Shown one piece after another: positions 48,471 through 57,635 of a stretch of DNA of 64,000 nucleotides; the first letter of the stretch is position 1, and each line of letters opens with the position of its first letter. Source of the DNA: Pseudomonadota bacterium (GTDB lineage: Bacteria; Pseudomonadota; Gammaproteobacteria; Xanthomonadales; Xanthomonadaceae); NCBI GenBank assembly GCA_020161335.1, contig JAIUOJ010000003.1, forward strand, positions 19,735-83,734, in the 5' to 3' direction. The position numbers were made by a program, and so were the translations under genes. A model generated the notes under the pieces. That model made no database searches, had not been told where the DNA came from, and saw only the letters and a program-made list of their open reading frames with translations.

Positions 48471-50003
48471 TCAAGGCATCGAGGGGCCCGGTCGCTGCCG
48501 GATCAGCTCGATTGCCTCCTGCAGCACCACGTCGGTGTCGCTGCTGACGGGCGTCGCGATCGCGAGGTCGGGCACGACGCCGCGTGCGACCGGATCGCCG
48601 TTGGGCCGCAGGATCCGCGCCTTGGGATAACCCACCTCCAGGCCGGTCCGCGGCAAGGTGAAACTTTCCATCGCGCCGTACGTGCTCGCCAGGTCGGAGG
48701 TCTCCTCCCCGAGCACCCGGCCGAAGCCGAAGTCCTGCACGATGGCCGCAACCAGCGTCGCGTTGGAATAGGTGTGGCGATTGACCAGCACATAGACATC
48801 GCCCTCGAAGCGCGGTGCGCTGCGCGGTGCGACCATCGGGATCGGGAAGCGGACGACGCTGCCCGGTGCCTGGCCCGCGTAGGCGTCGGCCAGTCGATGC
48901 GAGGTGCTGTCCGGGTCGCCCGCGCCTTGCGCGTCCAGCCGGCGGCGGTTGGACTGGATGGTGGCGTCGCTGACCCGGATCTCGAACGCATCGCTGAAGC
49001 GGAACGGGCGATCGGCGAACCAGGCGATCATCGGATCGCTGAAGCTGTTGTCGCCACCGGGATTGTCGCGCAGGTCGATCAGGAGTCGCGTCGCGCCGCG
49101 CGCGAGCATGTCGGCGAATGCCGCGTCGAGGAACCCGCGGAAGTCCGTGGGATCCCAGGGATGCGTTGCTTGCGGACGGTTGTCGTAGAACGGGCCCGGC
49201 CGCAGGTAGGCGATGCCGTCGGCCAGCATCCTCGCCTCGCGCGTGTTCGCGTCGAGCTCGAAGCGGGCCGGGACGCCGGCGGAGTGGGTGGTCACCGGTT
49301 CGCCCCGCGCCCGCGCGGGCAGCGCGAGGCTGATCCTGCGATCGTCGGGCTTGGCGACTTCGATCTGGAACATGGGCCGTTCGCCGAACTCCAGCCACGC
49401 CAGCAGGGGCAGTTGCCGTTCGAGCTGGGCCCACGCCATGTAGTCGTTGTCGGCGGAAAGGTGCTCGCGCAAGCGCTCGAGCCAGGCCAGTGCGGGCACG
49501 CCGTCGACCGACAGCAGGCGATCGCCCGGCTCCACCGCGTCGAGGCCGCGGGTGCCGTCGATGATCCACGCCTGCCCGCCCTGCACCCGCACGAACAGCG
49601 GGAAGGCCTTGCCGCCGCCCGTGCGGAAGCGCTCCCACTCCGCCAGCGGCGGGTCGATGCGCGCATGCGCGACGTTGCCGTAGGCGACGAAGCGCTGGAA
49701 CGCGATGCGGGCCTGCAGCGGCGTCAGCGGGTGGTCGAATCCGGCGCGCATGGCGCGGTACCGGGCATCGTAGGCATCGCGATCGCGCCGCGCGTAGAGG
49801 TCGAAGTGGGCGTCGCGGAGACCGGCGTAGAGCGCGTCGAAATCCGCGCGCAGGTCCGCCACCGGCACCTGATCCGCCGTGGGTGGGTCGGCGCTACCCG
49901 TCGCGCTGCCCTCGTGTGCGCCGGTGCAGCCTGCCGCGGCCAGCAGCAGGGCGGACAGGCCGGTGCGCAGGGCAGGGCCAATGAAGCGGGCGGATCGTTG
50001 CAT
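48471..50003 (-). CDS. S41-family peptidase lipoprotein
   Basis: This 510-residue protein has a lipoprotein-like signal (LSALLLAAAGC). Residues 35-280 form the N-terminal and PDZ-like region (GLDAVEPGDRLLSVDGVPAL). The tail-specific protease core shows LLIDLRDNPGGDNSFSD, then VYVLVNRHTYSNATLVAAI with the probable nucleophile serine in TYSNA, then GEETSDLASTYGAMESF and the GYPKARILRPNGDPVARGVVPD terminal region. S41 enzymes cut unfolded or C-terminal peptides; the lysine partner is not obvious. It is divergent from the CadC-like regulator with 117 bases between, so regulation by that protein is possible. Confidence 0.88.
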   Translation of the reverse strand: MQRSARFIGPALRTGLSALLLAAAGCTGAHEGSATGSADPPTADQVPVADLRADFDALYAGLRDAHFDLYARRDRDAYDARYRAMRAGFDHPLTPLQARIAFQRFVAYGNVAHARIDPPLAEWERFRTGGGKAFPLFVRVQGGQAWIIDGTRGLDAVEPGDRLLSVDGVPALAWLERLREHLSADNDYMAWAQLERQLPLLAWLEFGERPMFQIEVAKPDDRRISLALPARARGEPVTTHSAGVPARFELDANTREARMLADGIAYLRPGPFYDNRPQATHPWDPTDFRGFLDAAFADMLARGATRLLIDLRDNPGGDNSFSDPMIAWFADRPFRFSDAFEIRVSDATIQSNRRRLDAQGAGDPDSTSHRLADAYAGQAPGSVVRFPIPMVAPRSAPRFEGDVYVLVNRHTYSNATLVAAIVQDFGFGRVLGEETSDLASTYGAMESFTLPRTGLEVGYPKARILRPNGDPVARGVVPDLAIATPVSSDTDVVLQEAIELIRQRPGPSMP

Positions 50004-50120
50004 GGCGGGTCCAGGTGGCGCCGCGGACCTGCCGCGGCTTGCGGGCCCAGTGAACGCCGGCCCATGCTATCGGACCATGGCGGAAGGCTCCCGCTTTCCT
50101 GATCTCTTTCTCCCGGCAGG

Positions 50121-51395
50121 ATGACGCGCGTGGAATCAAGCGGTTGCGGCGAGGTGGTGCGCGTGGGCGCGTGGCGCGCGGACCGGGCCGCCTGCGAACT
50201 GAGCGGGCCGGCCGGCGTGGTCCGGATCGAACCGAAGGTGATGGACCTGCTGTTCCTGCTGGCCGCGAGGCCCGGCGACGTGGTCTCGCGCGAGACGATC
50301 CTCGCCACGCTGTGGCCGGGCATGGTGGTGGGCGAGGACGCCCTCGCGCGCACCGTATCCAAGTTGCGGCAGGCGCTGGACGACGACGCCCGCGCGCCGC
50401 GCTACGTGGACACGATCGCCAAGCGCGGGTATCGCCTGCGGGCCCCGGTCTCCACCGCCGGCGGGGGCGAGCCGCCAGGACCGCCGCCGGTGGCCCGTGC
50501 GGCGACGGTCAGCTGGCCGCTGGCGACCTGCGTGCTGGTCGTCGTCGTTGCAGCTGCGTGGCTCGCCTGGCCGGGTCGTCCGGACCCATCCGCCGCGCCG
50601 TCGGCCGCGACGGATGCCGGCGCCGATCGCGTCGCGCTGCTGGCGCGCGCGGACGATGCGTACTTCCAGTTCGCGCGTGGCGACAACGAAGCGGCCATCG
50701 AGCTGTACCAGCGCGTGCTCGGCCTGCGCCAGGAGGATCCGGTCGCGCTGGCAGGACTGGCGAATGCCCTGGTGCAGCGCGCGCTGCGATGGCCGCAGTC
50801 GCCGGATGAAGGCGCGATCGAGTTCCGCACCCTCGGCGATGCGCTGGCCAGCGGGTATCTGCAGCGTGAACCGCAGCGTGCGCAGGTCGAGCGTGCGCGA
50901 CAGCTGGCCGACCGCGCCATCGTCGTCGAACCGACGTCCGCCGCCGCGCACAAGGCCGCGGGCTTCGCGGCCAGCGCGCAAGGGCGCTTCGACGATGCCC
51001 TGGCGGCCTATGCACGCAGCGTCGAGCTCGATCCGGACGCCTGGGGCGCGATGATCAACATCGGCGACGTGCTCGGGCTGTCCGGGCGCGAAGCCGAGGC
51101 GTTGCCATGGTTCGAGCGCGCCTATGCGGCGATGGAGCGGACCTACGCGCGCAATCCCGCGCAGGTTCGCCCGTGGCAGGCGCCGCTGGGCGTGCTGGTG
51201 GCGACACGGTTGCAGGCGGATGGCGATCGCGCCGCGGCCGAGGGCTGGTATCGCCGCGTGCTGGCGCAGGCTCCGCTGGATGTCGAGGCCACCCGCGGAC
51301 TGGCGGCGTTGCTGCGCGCGGCGGGCGACGTGCAGCAGGCCGATCGGCTGTGCCTGGAATTGCGCCAGCGCACGCCGGGCGACTGCGGCGAGTAA
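50121..51395 (+). CDS. CadC-like membrane transcription regulator with TPR domain
   Basis: This 424-residue protein has an OmpR-type winged helix at about 15-108 (VVRIEPKVMDLLFLLAARPGDVVSRETILATLWPG, then VDTIAKRGYRLRAPV). A linker rich in proline and glycine follows, then one membrane helix near 132-152 (LATCVLVVVVAAAWLAWPG). TPR-like helices run from about 170 to 420 (AIELYQRVLGLRQEDPVALAGLANAL, AYARSVELDPDAWGAM, AEGWYRRVLAQAP). No receiver is present, so it works like ToxR/CadC, sensing with its periplasmic TPR part and binding DNA from the membrane. The divergent S41 peptidase gene is the nearest candidate target. Confidence 0.9.
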   Translation: MTRVESSGCGEVVRVGAWRADRAACELSGPAGVVRIEPKVMDLLFLLAARPGDVVSRETILATLWPGMVVGEDALARTVSKLRQALDDDARAPRYVDTIAKRGYRLRAPVSTAGGGEPPGPPPVARAATVSWPLATCVLVVVVAAAWLAWPGRPDPSAAPSAATDAGADRVALLARADDAYFQFARGDNEAAIELYQRVLGLRQEDPVALAGLANALVQRALRWPQSPDEGAIEFRTLGDALASGYLQREPQRAQVERARQLADRAIVVEPTSAAAHKAAGFAASAQGRFDDALAAYARSVELDPDAWGAMINIGDVLGLSGREAEALPWFERAYAAMERTYARNPAQVRPWQAPLGVLVATRLQADGDRAAAEGWYRRVLAQAPLDVEATRGLAALLRAAGDVQQADRLCLELRQRTPGDCGE

Positions 51396-51420
51396 ACCGG
51401 CGCCACCCGGGCAGCGGCAA

Positions 51421-51810
51421 TCAGCGCCGCGCGCGCATCGCCTCGAGGTAGGCCGCTTCGATCTCGGCGCGCCGCTTCCGCGCCAGCGCGCGCAGCTCCG
51501 GCGCCAGCGTGTCGTCGTCGGCTGCGGCGTACCGGGCGAGCGCGCGGCGATACGCCGCCGACAGCGTGCTCACGTCGGCCTCCGCGCGGGTGCCGAGCAC
51601 GACGGTCCAGTGGCGGTGCGGCAGCGGGGTCTCGTCGAGGTCGCTGCGCGCTGGCGGCTCGGACGCGACGTCCGCTGGATCGCCGGCCGGATCATCCGCC
51701 GGATCGATCTCCGCGCCGTGGCGCGCCGGTGGCGGCGACAGCAGCGCGCTCACCAGCCAGTAGCCGAGGACGAGGCCGGTGACGATCACCACGACCAGCA
51801 CGAAGTTCAT
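51421..51810 (-). CDS. Small membrane-anchored protein with J-domain-like C-terminus
   Basis: This 129-residue protein has one N-terminal membrane helix (MNFVLVVVIVTGLVLGYWLV), an acidic proline linker and a C-terminal helical hairpin. The hairpin (HWTVVLGTRAEADVSTLSAAYRRALARYA, then RAEIEAAYLEAMRAR) looks like a J-domain without the HPD motif. Its ATG overlaps the stop of the upstream gene by four bases (51807-51810), so the two are translationally coupled. It is third in the DUF2167 operon. Function unknown. Confidence 0.75.
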   Translation of the reverse strand: MNFVLVVVIVTGLVLGYWLVSALLSPPPARHGAEIDPADDPAGDPADVASEPPARSDLDETPLPHRHWTVVLGTRAEADVSTLSAAYRRALARYAAADDDTLAPELRALARKRRAEIEAAYLEAMRARR

Positions 51811-52526
51811 GCGAGTTCGCTCCGGATGCGGCCGCGTGCCGCGTGCACGGCGCCGACGCGGCCGTCCTCGTCGTCGTCGACCAGCGCGAACAGCGCGATC
51901 CGCGCTTCGATCCCGGCGCGCAGCGCGGGCCGCGCCGCCGACGGCAGGTGGTGCGCGGCGAACGCCACCGGATCGCCGCGCCAGCCGCGCCAGGCGCACA
52001 GCTTGCGATACATGTTGGGGGCGCATGGAGGGCACAGCAGCGACTCGGCCGACAGCGCCAGCAGCCTGCGCGTGTCCAGCCGCAGCGCCTTGCGTCGCGC
52101 GAACAGCAGCGCCAGCATCGCCAGCGTCACCAGGCTGGCAGCCGCCAGTGCCGCGAGCAGCCAGGCCGGATCGCGATGCACGAGCAGCAGCAGCGGAATC
52201 GCGACCAGCACCAGGCCCGCGACCAGCATGCAGCCCGCGCGCACCGGCCACAGCCTGCGGGCGAAGTTGCGCACGGCGTCGGCGTCCTCGATCGCGGCGG
52301 CGGGGTGCAGCCAGCCGGCGATGAAGCGCGTGCCCGCCGGCCACAGCGGGTTGGGCAGGTGCAGGAAGCGGCCGCGCACTTCCAGCGTGCCGCCGGGGAC
52401 GATCCGCCAGGCGCCGCGCACGGGCGCGATCACCAGGTCGTCGAAGTGCAGCAGCCGCGCCGAGTCGAACAGGTAGAAGGCGAGGATGCCCGCCACCAGC
52501 AGGAACTCGGTCTCGACGTGGCTCAC
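51807..52526 (-). CDS. Hypothetical inner-membrane protein of the DUF2167 operon
   Basis: This 239-residue protein has an N-terminal hydrophobic segment (FLLVAGILAFYLFDSARLL) and a central pair of helices (ACMLVAGLVLVAIPLLLLV-type and LLAALAAASLVTLAMLALLFA). The phrases LHFDDLVIAPVRGAWRIVPGG and the cysteine motif LLCPPCAPNMYRK occur without a known catalytic site. The gene overlaps both neighbours by four bases (ATGA junctions at 52523 and 51807), which argues for one functional unit. No family name recognised. Confidence 0.75.
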   Translation of the reverse strand: MSHVETEFLLVAGILAFYLFDSARLLHFDDLVIAPVRGAWRIVPGGTLEVRGRFLHLPNPLWPAGTRFIAGWLHPAAAIEDADAVRNFARRLWPVRAGCMLVAGLVLVAIPLLLLVHRDPAWLLAALAAASLVTLAMLALLFARRKALRLDTRRLLALSAESLLCPPCAPNMYRKLCAWRGWRGDPVAFAAHHLPSAARPALRAGIEARIALFALVDDDEDGRVGAVHAARGRIRSELA

Positions 52527-53392
52527 GACGACGCGTGGTCGTCCTTCTTGCCGAAGAACTTCTTGATCGCGATGCCGATGCCCGCGACGCCGACCAGGAT
52601 CAGCTTCCAGAACTTGGCGAGCGCGATGCCGATCGCGGCCAGCCAGCCCTTCTTCGAGGCGACCGCCGCGGCACCGCCGGTGATCAGGGCGGCCAGGCCG
52701 ATCTCGGCGACATGGTCGCCGGGACGGAACTCGCTGTACTTCTCGCCCGAGGCGAACTCGTAGCCCGGCACCAGCGTCTTGAAGTCGCCGATCGATGCGG
52801 TGAGCTGTTCGGGATCGGCGACCAGGGTCACTTCCATCACCCCGTGGCGCCCCAGCAGGCGCGTGTTGTAGTTGACCACTTCCGACTGCGTGTCCTCGGC
52901 CTGCAGCAGTACTGCCCAGGCCAGCGCGTTGAGCTGTGCGTCGTACTTGGGCTCGGCCGCCCAGCCGCGCAGCTTCAGCGTGGCCCAGCCGCGCTGGCGA
53001 CGCTCCTCGTTGCCGTACTCGACGCCTTCGCGGATGCTGGCCAGCACGTCGTCCGGCTTCAGCGTCTCGTCATCCTTCACGTAGCCGATGTCGTTGAAGG
53101 TGAAGTACGCCATCCAGTCCAGCGACTCGGGCGCGATCACGTATTCGTCCGCGTCCGACGACGGGTTCTCGAACATGTCGTTGAGCTTGCGCGTGTTGGG
53201 CGCATCGAGGAACACGTAGCCCGCGGGCACGCGGATGGTCGCGCGCGTGCCGAGGCGGCCGGTGGCCGGGCCCTTCTGCCACGGCAGCGAGAAGACCGGA
53301 TGCTCCGCCTGTTCGTCCTGCGCGAATGCGGGCGCGGCGGGCAGCAGGCAGGCGACGGCGGCCAGGCAGGCCGCGAAGACGAAACGGATCAT
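52523..53392 (-). CDS. DUF2167 family membrane protein
   Basis: This 289-residue protein starts at ATG 53392, with a signal peptide (MIRFVFAACLAAVACLLPAAPAFAQ). DUF2167 features are RATIRVPAGYVFLDAPNTRKLNDMFENP, then WMAYFTFNDIGYVKDDE, GWAAEPKYDAQLNALAWAV and YNTRLLGRHGVMEVTLVAD. Two C-terminal hydrophobic stretches end in IKKFFGKKDD. Members are exported or membrane proteins of unknown function. The gene leads a tight three-gene operon with two other envelope proteins. Confidence 0.88.
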   Translation of the reverse strand: MIRFVFAACLAAVACLLPAAPAFAQDEQAEHPVFSLPWQKGPATGRLGTRATIRVPAGYVFLDAPNTRKLNDMFENPSSDADEYVIAPESLDWMAYFTFNDIGYVKDDETLKPDDVLASIREGVEYGNEERRQRGWATLKLRGWAAEPKYDAQLNALAWAVLLQAEDTQSEVVNYNTRLLGRHGVMEVTLVADPEQLTASIGDFKTLVPGYEFASGEKYSEFRPGDHVAEIGLAALITGGAAAVASKKGWLAAIGIALAKFWKLILVGVAGIGIAIKKFFGKKDDHASS

Positions 53393-53558
53393 CCTTGGTT
53401 CCCCATGGTTGGCAGTGGCGATCGCGGCTCCCCGGCCGCAGCCGCGTTGCGCGGCAGCCACCACGCCCCGGGCCGGATCGCTGCCGGAACGCGCGCGGAT
53501 CATAGGCTGGCGCGGGCCCCCTTGTCGACGGCGCGCGGTGGCCGGGAGGTCCGGGACA

Positions 53559-54165
53559 TCATCGCGCGCCGGCACCGCGTGCGCCGCGACGCCACAGCAG
53601 GCCCACGACCGCCGCCAGCCAGCCGACGATCAGCGCGATCACCAGTTTCTGCGCGAGCCCGCGCGGGGCCTCGCGCCACAGCGCCAGCACCCACACCGCC
53701 GCGAAGCAGGCGAGCGCCCACGGCAGCAGCCATCGCGCGGCCTCGCGCCATCGCGCGTCGCGCCGGAAGCGCAGCGCCTGCAGCACGAGCCCGCTGGTGG
53801 CGAACAGGAACGCACCCTGCGTGCTGATGCCGTGGACGAGGGTCTGTTAACGCGTAGGCGCTGGTCGTCAGCGACAGGCCGCCGAGCACGAACAGCAGCA
53901 GCGGAGCGACGCTGCGCGCCGGTGGCGACAGTGCGCGGTACACGCCGATGGCCAGTCCCGCCATCGCCGCGCCGAGCGCGACATAGGCGGCCTGCAGCAG
54001 TGGGCCCCGGGCGCCGACCAGGGACAGGCTCATCTGGCTGTGGACGGGGTCGAGGTCGGGCCGCAACCCGTGCAGGGCCAACGCCGCAGCAAGGAACGCG
54101 ACGATGCCGGCAAGGGCAGCGCCCGCCCAGGCGCGCGACGGTGGAGCGGGGTGACGTGCGGGCAT
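53559..54165 (-). pseudogene. DUF998-type membrane protein, frameshifted
   Basis: From ATG 54165 (MPARHPAPPSRAW) one frame encodes four hydrophobic helices typical of DUF998 (DPVHSQMSLSLVGARGPLLQAAY, SVAPLLLFVLGGLSLTTSAYA). Near 53846 that frame turns into arginine-rich nonsense. The continuation lies in the next frame: TLVHGIST, GAFLFATSGLVLQALRF, LLPWALACFAAVWVLALW and LVIALIVGWLAAVVGLLW, ending at 53559. A TAA just upstream closes the second frame, so neither frame alone gives the whole protein. A net shift of one base around 53840-53850 (near GTTAAC) explains it. It is either a real pseudogene or a sequencing error. Confidence 0.8.
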
Positions 54166-54250
54166 GCGGCGGCGGGTTGGCCGTGGGCGAGGCCGGATCT
54201 TGCCGCGCGCCGCGCGCGGCGACGGCGCGCGGGGTGCGCTGCGCCGGCAA

Positions 54251-56218
54251 TCAGTCGCTGATCGCCGCCGCCGGCGCGAAGCTGGTGCGCCGACGCTCGA
54301 CGATGCGCTCGTTGGCGACGCGGCCTTCCACCAGTTCATAGCCCAGCAGCGCGAACACGCGTTCGCCGATGAAGATCGGGCGGGCGTTGCCGTACCAGTC
54401 CACGCAGCTCGCCTTGCAGCCGTCGTCGACGGCGCGATCGGCATCGGCCACCAGCGTGCCCATGCGCGACAGCGCGAGGTCACGGTTGCGCAGGTAGAGC
54501 ACCGCGGCGGACTCGTCGAGGTAGCGCTGCATCGTGTTGCCGCGCCGCTGCGAGACCACCGGCAGGCCGACGATCCCCTGCGTGCCGCTTTCGCCGCGGT
54601 AGAAGAAGCCGTGGGTGCGGCTCTCGCCCTGCGCCGCGTTGGCCTGCACGTACACGTGCGAGGTCGCCGCGTCGCGCGCGCCGAGCCGCACGCTGGTGAA
54701 CTGCAGGTCCTGGCCGGCGCTGCCGACGAGGATCGCATCGCCGCCCATCGCCTCGATGCGTTCGGTGCCGTGGCCCAGCGCCAGCGCCTGCACGTCGCCG
54801 GTGCCGGCGTAGCGCAGCGCATGCGCGGTCGACCCGGGGAGGCTGGTCGCGTCGCGCCGCCAGCGGTAGGGCGCGCGGCCGTACAGCAGCCAGTCGCCGA
54901 CGTAGCGGTTCTGCAGGTCGCCGTCGGTACTGCCGGGCAGGCGACGATAGGCCGACGCGGGCGCGGCCGTGCTGCCGTCGCCGAAGCTGTCCAGCGGCAC
55001 GCGCAGCAGGGCCAGCGCGCCGCCGGCGCTCTCGTCGCCCCACATGCCTTCACCGCTGCCGAACTCGGACACCAGCACGTTGAGGTGGCCGCTGCCGTCG
55101 TGCAGGAACGACAGCTGGTCGATCGGCGTGCCGCGCGTCTTCAGCGCGGTGGGCGCAGCGTCGCCGAGCGGCAGGCGGAACACCGCGGAGCGGTCGGCCT
55201 GGGTTGCGTCATGCGACGTGGTCCACACGAAGACCGAATCGGTGGAGACGTAGAACACGCGCCCGGACGGGCCGAGCACCGCGCTGGCGCTGCAGTCGAA
55301 CACCGGTGCCGAGAGGTCGCAGCGGGTCACGGTGTGCAGCATGAGGCCATCCTCGAACGGATCGAGGTCCTGGTCGGTGCGATAGATGCGCGTCGCCGGC
55401 AGGATGCGCCTGAACGCGCCGTGGTCGTCGCCGCGTCCGCCTTCGGCGCGCCAGTGGCGCAACGCAGGCAGGAACCGGCGATCGGCCAGCGACCAGGGAT
55501 TGATCTCCATCGGTGCGTAGAACACCAGCGTGTCGCCGACGAGGCGGCTGGCATAGTTGCGCGCGGAGTAGTAGTCGTTGCTGCGCAGGTGCCAGGTGTC
55601 GCGGTAGCGCAGCGCGCCGTCGCGCGAGATGTCGAACAGCACCAGTTCCGTGCCGCCGCGCGCGTAGCTGTAGCCGACCACGACCACCGTGTTGCCGCCG
55701 ACCAGCATCTCGTCGTACCACGCGCCGCCGGGATCCATGCCCGGGCCGTAGGCATCGACCATCGACACCGGCTGCAGCGCATCGCCGCCGACGCGAACGG
55801 TGAACAGGCGGCCGCGGCGCAGGACGACGAGGTGGTCGCCATGGCGCTTGACGATGCCACCTTCGTCGACGCCGGCGGTCTGCACGTTGGTGATGGATTC
55901 CTCCGTCGACGCGGCAGTGCCGGCCGGCGCTTCCGCCGCGGCGGCATCGGCGACGACGGGCGCCGGCGGCGGTGGAGGCGGCGGCGGGGTGGCGGCCATC
56001 GCCGCGAGCCGCTGCTCCTGGCGCTTGCGTTCGGCCGCGGCGCGCGTCGTCCATCGCGCCAGCAACTGCTCGAACTGCGCCTCGTCCGCGAACGGGCGCA
56101 GGGTGGCCTGCGCGGGCGCGGGGTGGGCCGGCGCGGCGGGCGGGTCCCCGGCCGGCGTGGCGCGACAGGCGGCGGTCGCCGCGGCCAGGGCCAGCAGCAG
56201 GGCGGTGCGGATGGACAT
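54251..56218 (-). CDS. Beta-propeller domain lipoprotein
   Basis: This 655-residue protein has a lipoprotein signal (MSIRTALLLALAAATAAC, Cys18). A proline run (residues about 77-84) links to a domain with the beta-propeller signature TNVQTAGVDEGGIVKRHGDHLVVLRRGRLF, as in PF09826-type proteins. Repeating blades follow (VLVSEFGSGEGMWGDESAGG, HALRYAGTGDVQALALGHGTERIEAMGGDAILVGSAG). Two cysteine pairs near the end (CKASC) and middle suggest disulfides. It is probably periplasmic and membrane-anchored; no catalytic residues are evident. ATG 56218 is chosen because it begins the signal peptide. Divergent from the MFS gene. Confidence 0.87.
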   Translation of the reverse strand: MSIRTALLLALAAATAACRATPAGDPPAAPAHPAPAQATLRPFADEAQFEQLLARWTTRAAAERKRQEQRLAAMAATPPPPPPPPAPVVADAAAAEAPAGTAASTEESITNVQTAGVDEGGIVKRHGDHLVVLRRGRLFTVRVGGDALQPVSMVDAYGPGMDPGGAWYDEMLVGGNTVVVVGYSYARGGTELVLFDISRDGALRYRDTWHLRSNDYYSARNYASRLVGDTLVFYAPMEINPWSLADRRFLPALRHWRAEGGRGDDHGAFRRILPATRIYRTDQDLDPFEDGLMLHTVTRCDLSAPVFDCSASAVLGPSGRVFYVSTDSVFVWTTSHDATQADRSAVFRLPLGDAAPTALKTRGTPIDQLSFLHDGSGHLNVLVSEFGSGEGMWGDESAGGALALLRVPLDSFGDGSTAAPASAYRRLPGSTDGDLQNRYVGDWLLYGRAPYRWRRDATSLPGSTAHALRYAGTGDVQALALGHGTERIEAMGGDAILVGSAGQDLQFTSVRLGARDAATSHVYVQANAAQGESRTHGFFYRGESGTQGIVGLPVVSQRRGNTMQRYLDESAAVLYLRNRDLALSRMGTLVADADRAVDDGCKASCVDWYGNARPIFIGERVFALLGYELVEGRVANERIVERRRTSFAPAAAISD

Positions 56219-56386
56219 GGTGCGTTCCCCTTCCCGGCGGGGCCGGGCCTCGATGACGGTCGCAGGAGACAAACGTACTGCGGATGCGATCGGGGTTGGC
56301 GAAACGCCGCGGCTTGCCCGCGCCCGCCGCGACAGCGTTCCGCCCATGCGGCTTCCAGGCCATGCTGCGATGCAGCACAATGCCGC

Positions 56387-57616
56387 ATGGAAGCGATGAC
56401 AGCCCCCGCCGATCTCGTTGCCGCCCCGATGACGCCGCGAGGGCGTGCCCGCCTGCTGGCGGCGCTCAGCCTCGGCGGTTTCGCCATCGGCACCAGCGAG
56501 TTCTCGGCGATGGGCCTGATGCCGGACATGGTCGAAGGCTTCGGCGTGACCGAGCCGCAGGTCGGCCATCTGATCAGCGCCTATGCGCTCGGCGTGGTGG
56601 TCGGCGCGCCGCTGCTGGCGATCGTCGGCGGGCGCCTGTCCAGGCGGACCCTGCTGCTGGCGCTGATGGGGTTCTATGCGCTGGGCAACCTGGCCAGCGC
56701 GCTGGCCCCGGACTACGTGAGCATGCTGCTGGCGCGCTTCGTCGCCGGCCTGCCACACGGGGCGTACTTCGGCGTGGCCGCGCTCGCGGCGGTGGCGGCA
56801 AGCCCGCCCCAGGCGCGCGGCAAGGCGATCAGCCTGGTGATGCTGGGACTGACCCTGGCGATCCTGCTGGGCAATCCGCTGGCGACGTGGATGGGCCAGG
56901 CCGTCGGTTGGCGCTGGGCATTCGTGCTGGTGTCGGCGGTGGCGCTGGCCACGGTGCTGCTGCTGGCGTTGTTCATGCCGCGCAACGAAGCGATCGTGGC
57001 GTCGCGGCCGCTGGATGAACTGCGTGCCTTCAATCGCCTGCCGGTGTGGCAGGCGCTGGCGATCGGCGCGATCGGCTTCGCCGGGCTGTTCTGCGTCTTC
57101 AGCTACCTCGCGCCGACGATGCTGCAGGTGACCGGCGTGTCACCGGCATGGATCCCGCTGGGCCTGGCCGGGATCGGCCTGGGCGGCGTCGCCGGCAACT
57201 TCCTCGGCGGCTGGCTGTTCGACCGCATGGGCTTCCGCGCGGTGCCGGTGATCCTGCTCGGCGCGGCGATCGTGCTGGTGTTGTTCCCGCTCTCGGCCGG
57301 ATCGCTGTGGACGCTGCTGCCGGCGACGGTGGCGGTGGGCCTGATGGGCGCGCTCGGCCCGGTGCTGCAGTCGCACCTGATGGATGTCGCCGGCAAGGCG
57401 CAAACCCTGGCGGCGGCGTCGCACCACGCCGCCTTCAATGCCGCCAACGCACTTGGACCCTGGCTGGGCGGCCTGGCGATCGGTGCGGGCCTCGGTTGGA
57501 CCTCCACCGGCTATGTCGGCGCCGCGACCGCGCTGCTGGGCGTGGCGCTCTACGCCTGGGCCGCGGCGACGCTGCGGCGGCCCGACGACGAGGCCGGGGC
57601 CTGCGCCCCGGCGTGA
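56387..57616 (+). CDS. MFS transporter, AraJ/YdhP-like exporter
   Basis: This 409-residue, 12-helix transporter starts at ATG 56387; ATG 56396 (MTAPADLV) is a second option. The N-terminal signature LGGFAIGTSEFSAMGLMPDMVEGFGVTEPQVGHLISAYALGVVVGAP is that of the DHA1 AraJ/YdhP/PbuE group, which mostly exports drugs, sugars or nucleosides. The loop 2-3 motif GGRLSRRTLLLALMG is present. Substrate cannot be deduced. The gene stands alone and converges on the VOC gene 19 bases after its stop. Confidence 0.92.
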   Translation: MEAMTAPADLVAAPMTPRGRARLLAALSLGGFAIGTSEFSAMGLMPDMVEGFGVTEPQVGHLISAYALGVVVGAPLLAIVGGRLSRRTLLLALMGFYALGNLASALAPDYVSMLLARFVAGLPHGAYFGVAALAAVAASPPQARGKAISLVMLGLTLAILLGNPLATWMGQAVGWRWAFVLVSAVALATVLLLALFMPRNEAIVASRPLDELRAFNRLPVWQALAIGAIGFAGLFCVFSYLAPTMLQVTGVSPAWIPLGLAGIGLGGVAGNFLGGWLFDRMGFRAVPVILLGAAIVLVLFPLSAGSLWTLLPATVAVGLMGALGPVLQSHLMDVAGKAQTLAAASHHAAFNAANALGPWLGGLAIGAGLGWTSTGYVGAATALLGVALYAWAAATLRRPDDEAGACAPA

Positions 57617-57635
57617 GGATGGCGAGGTGGCGCGC

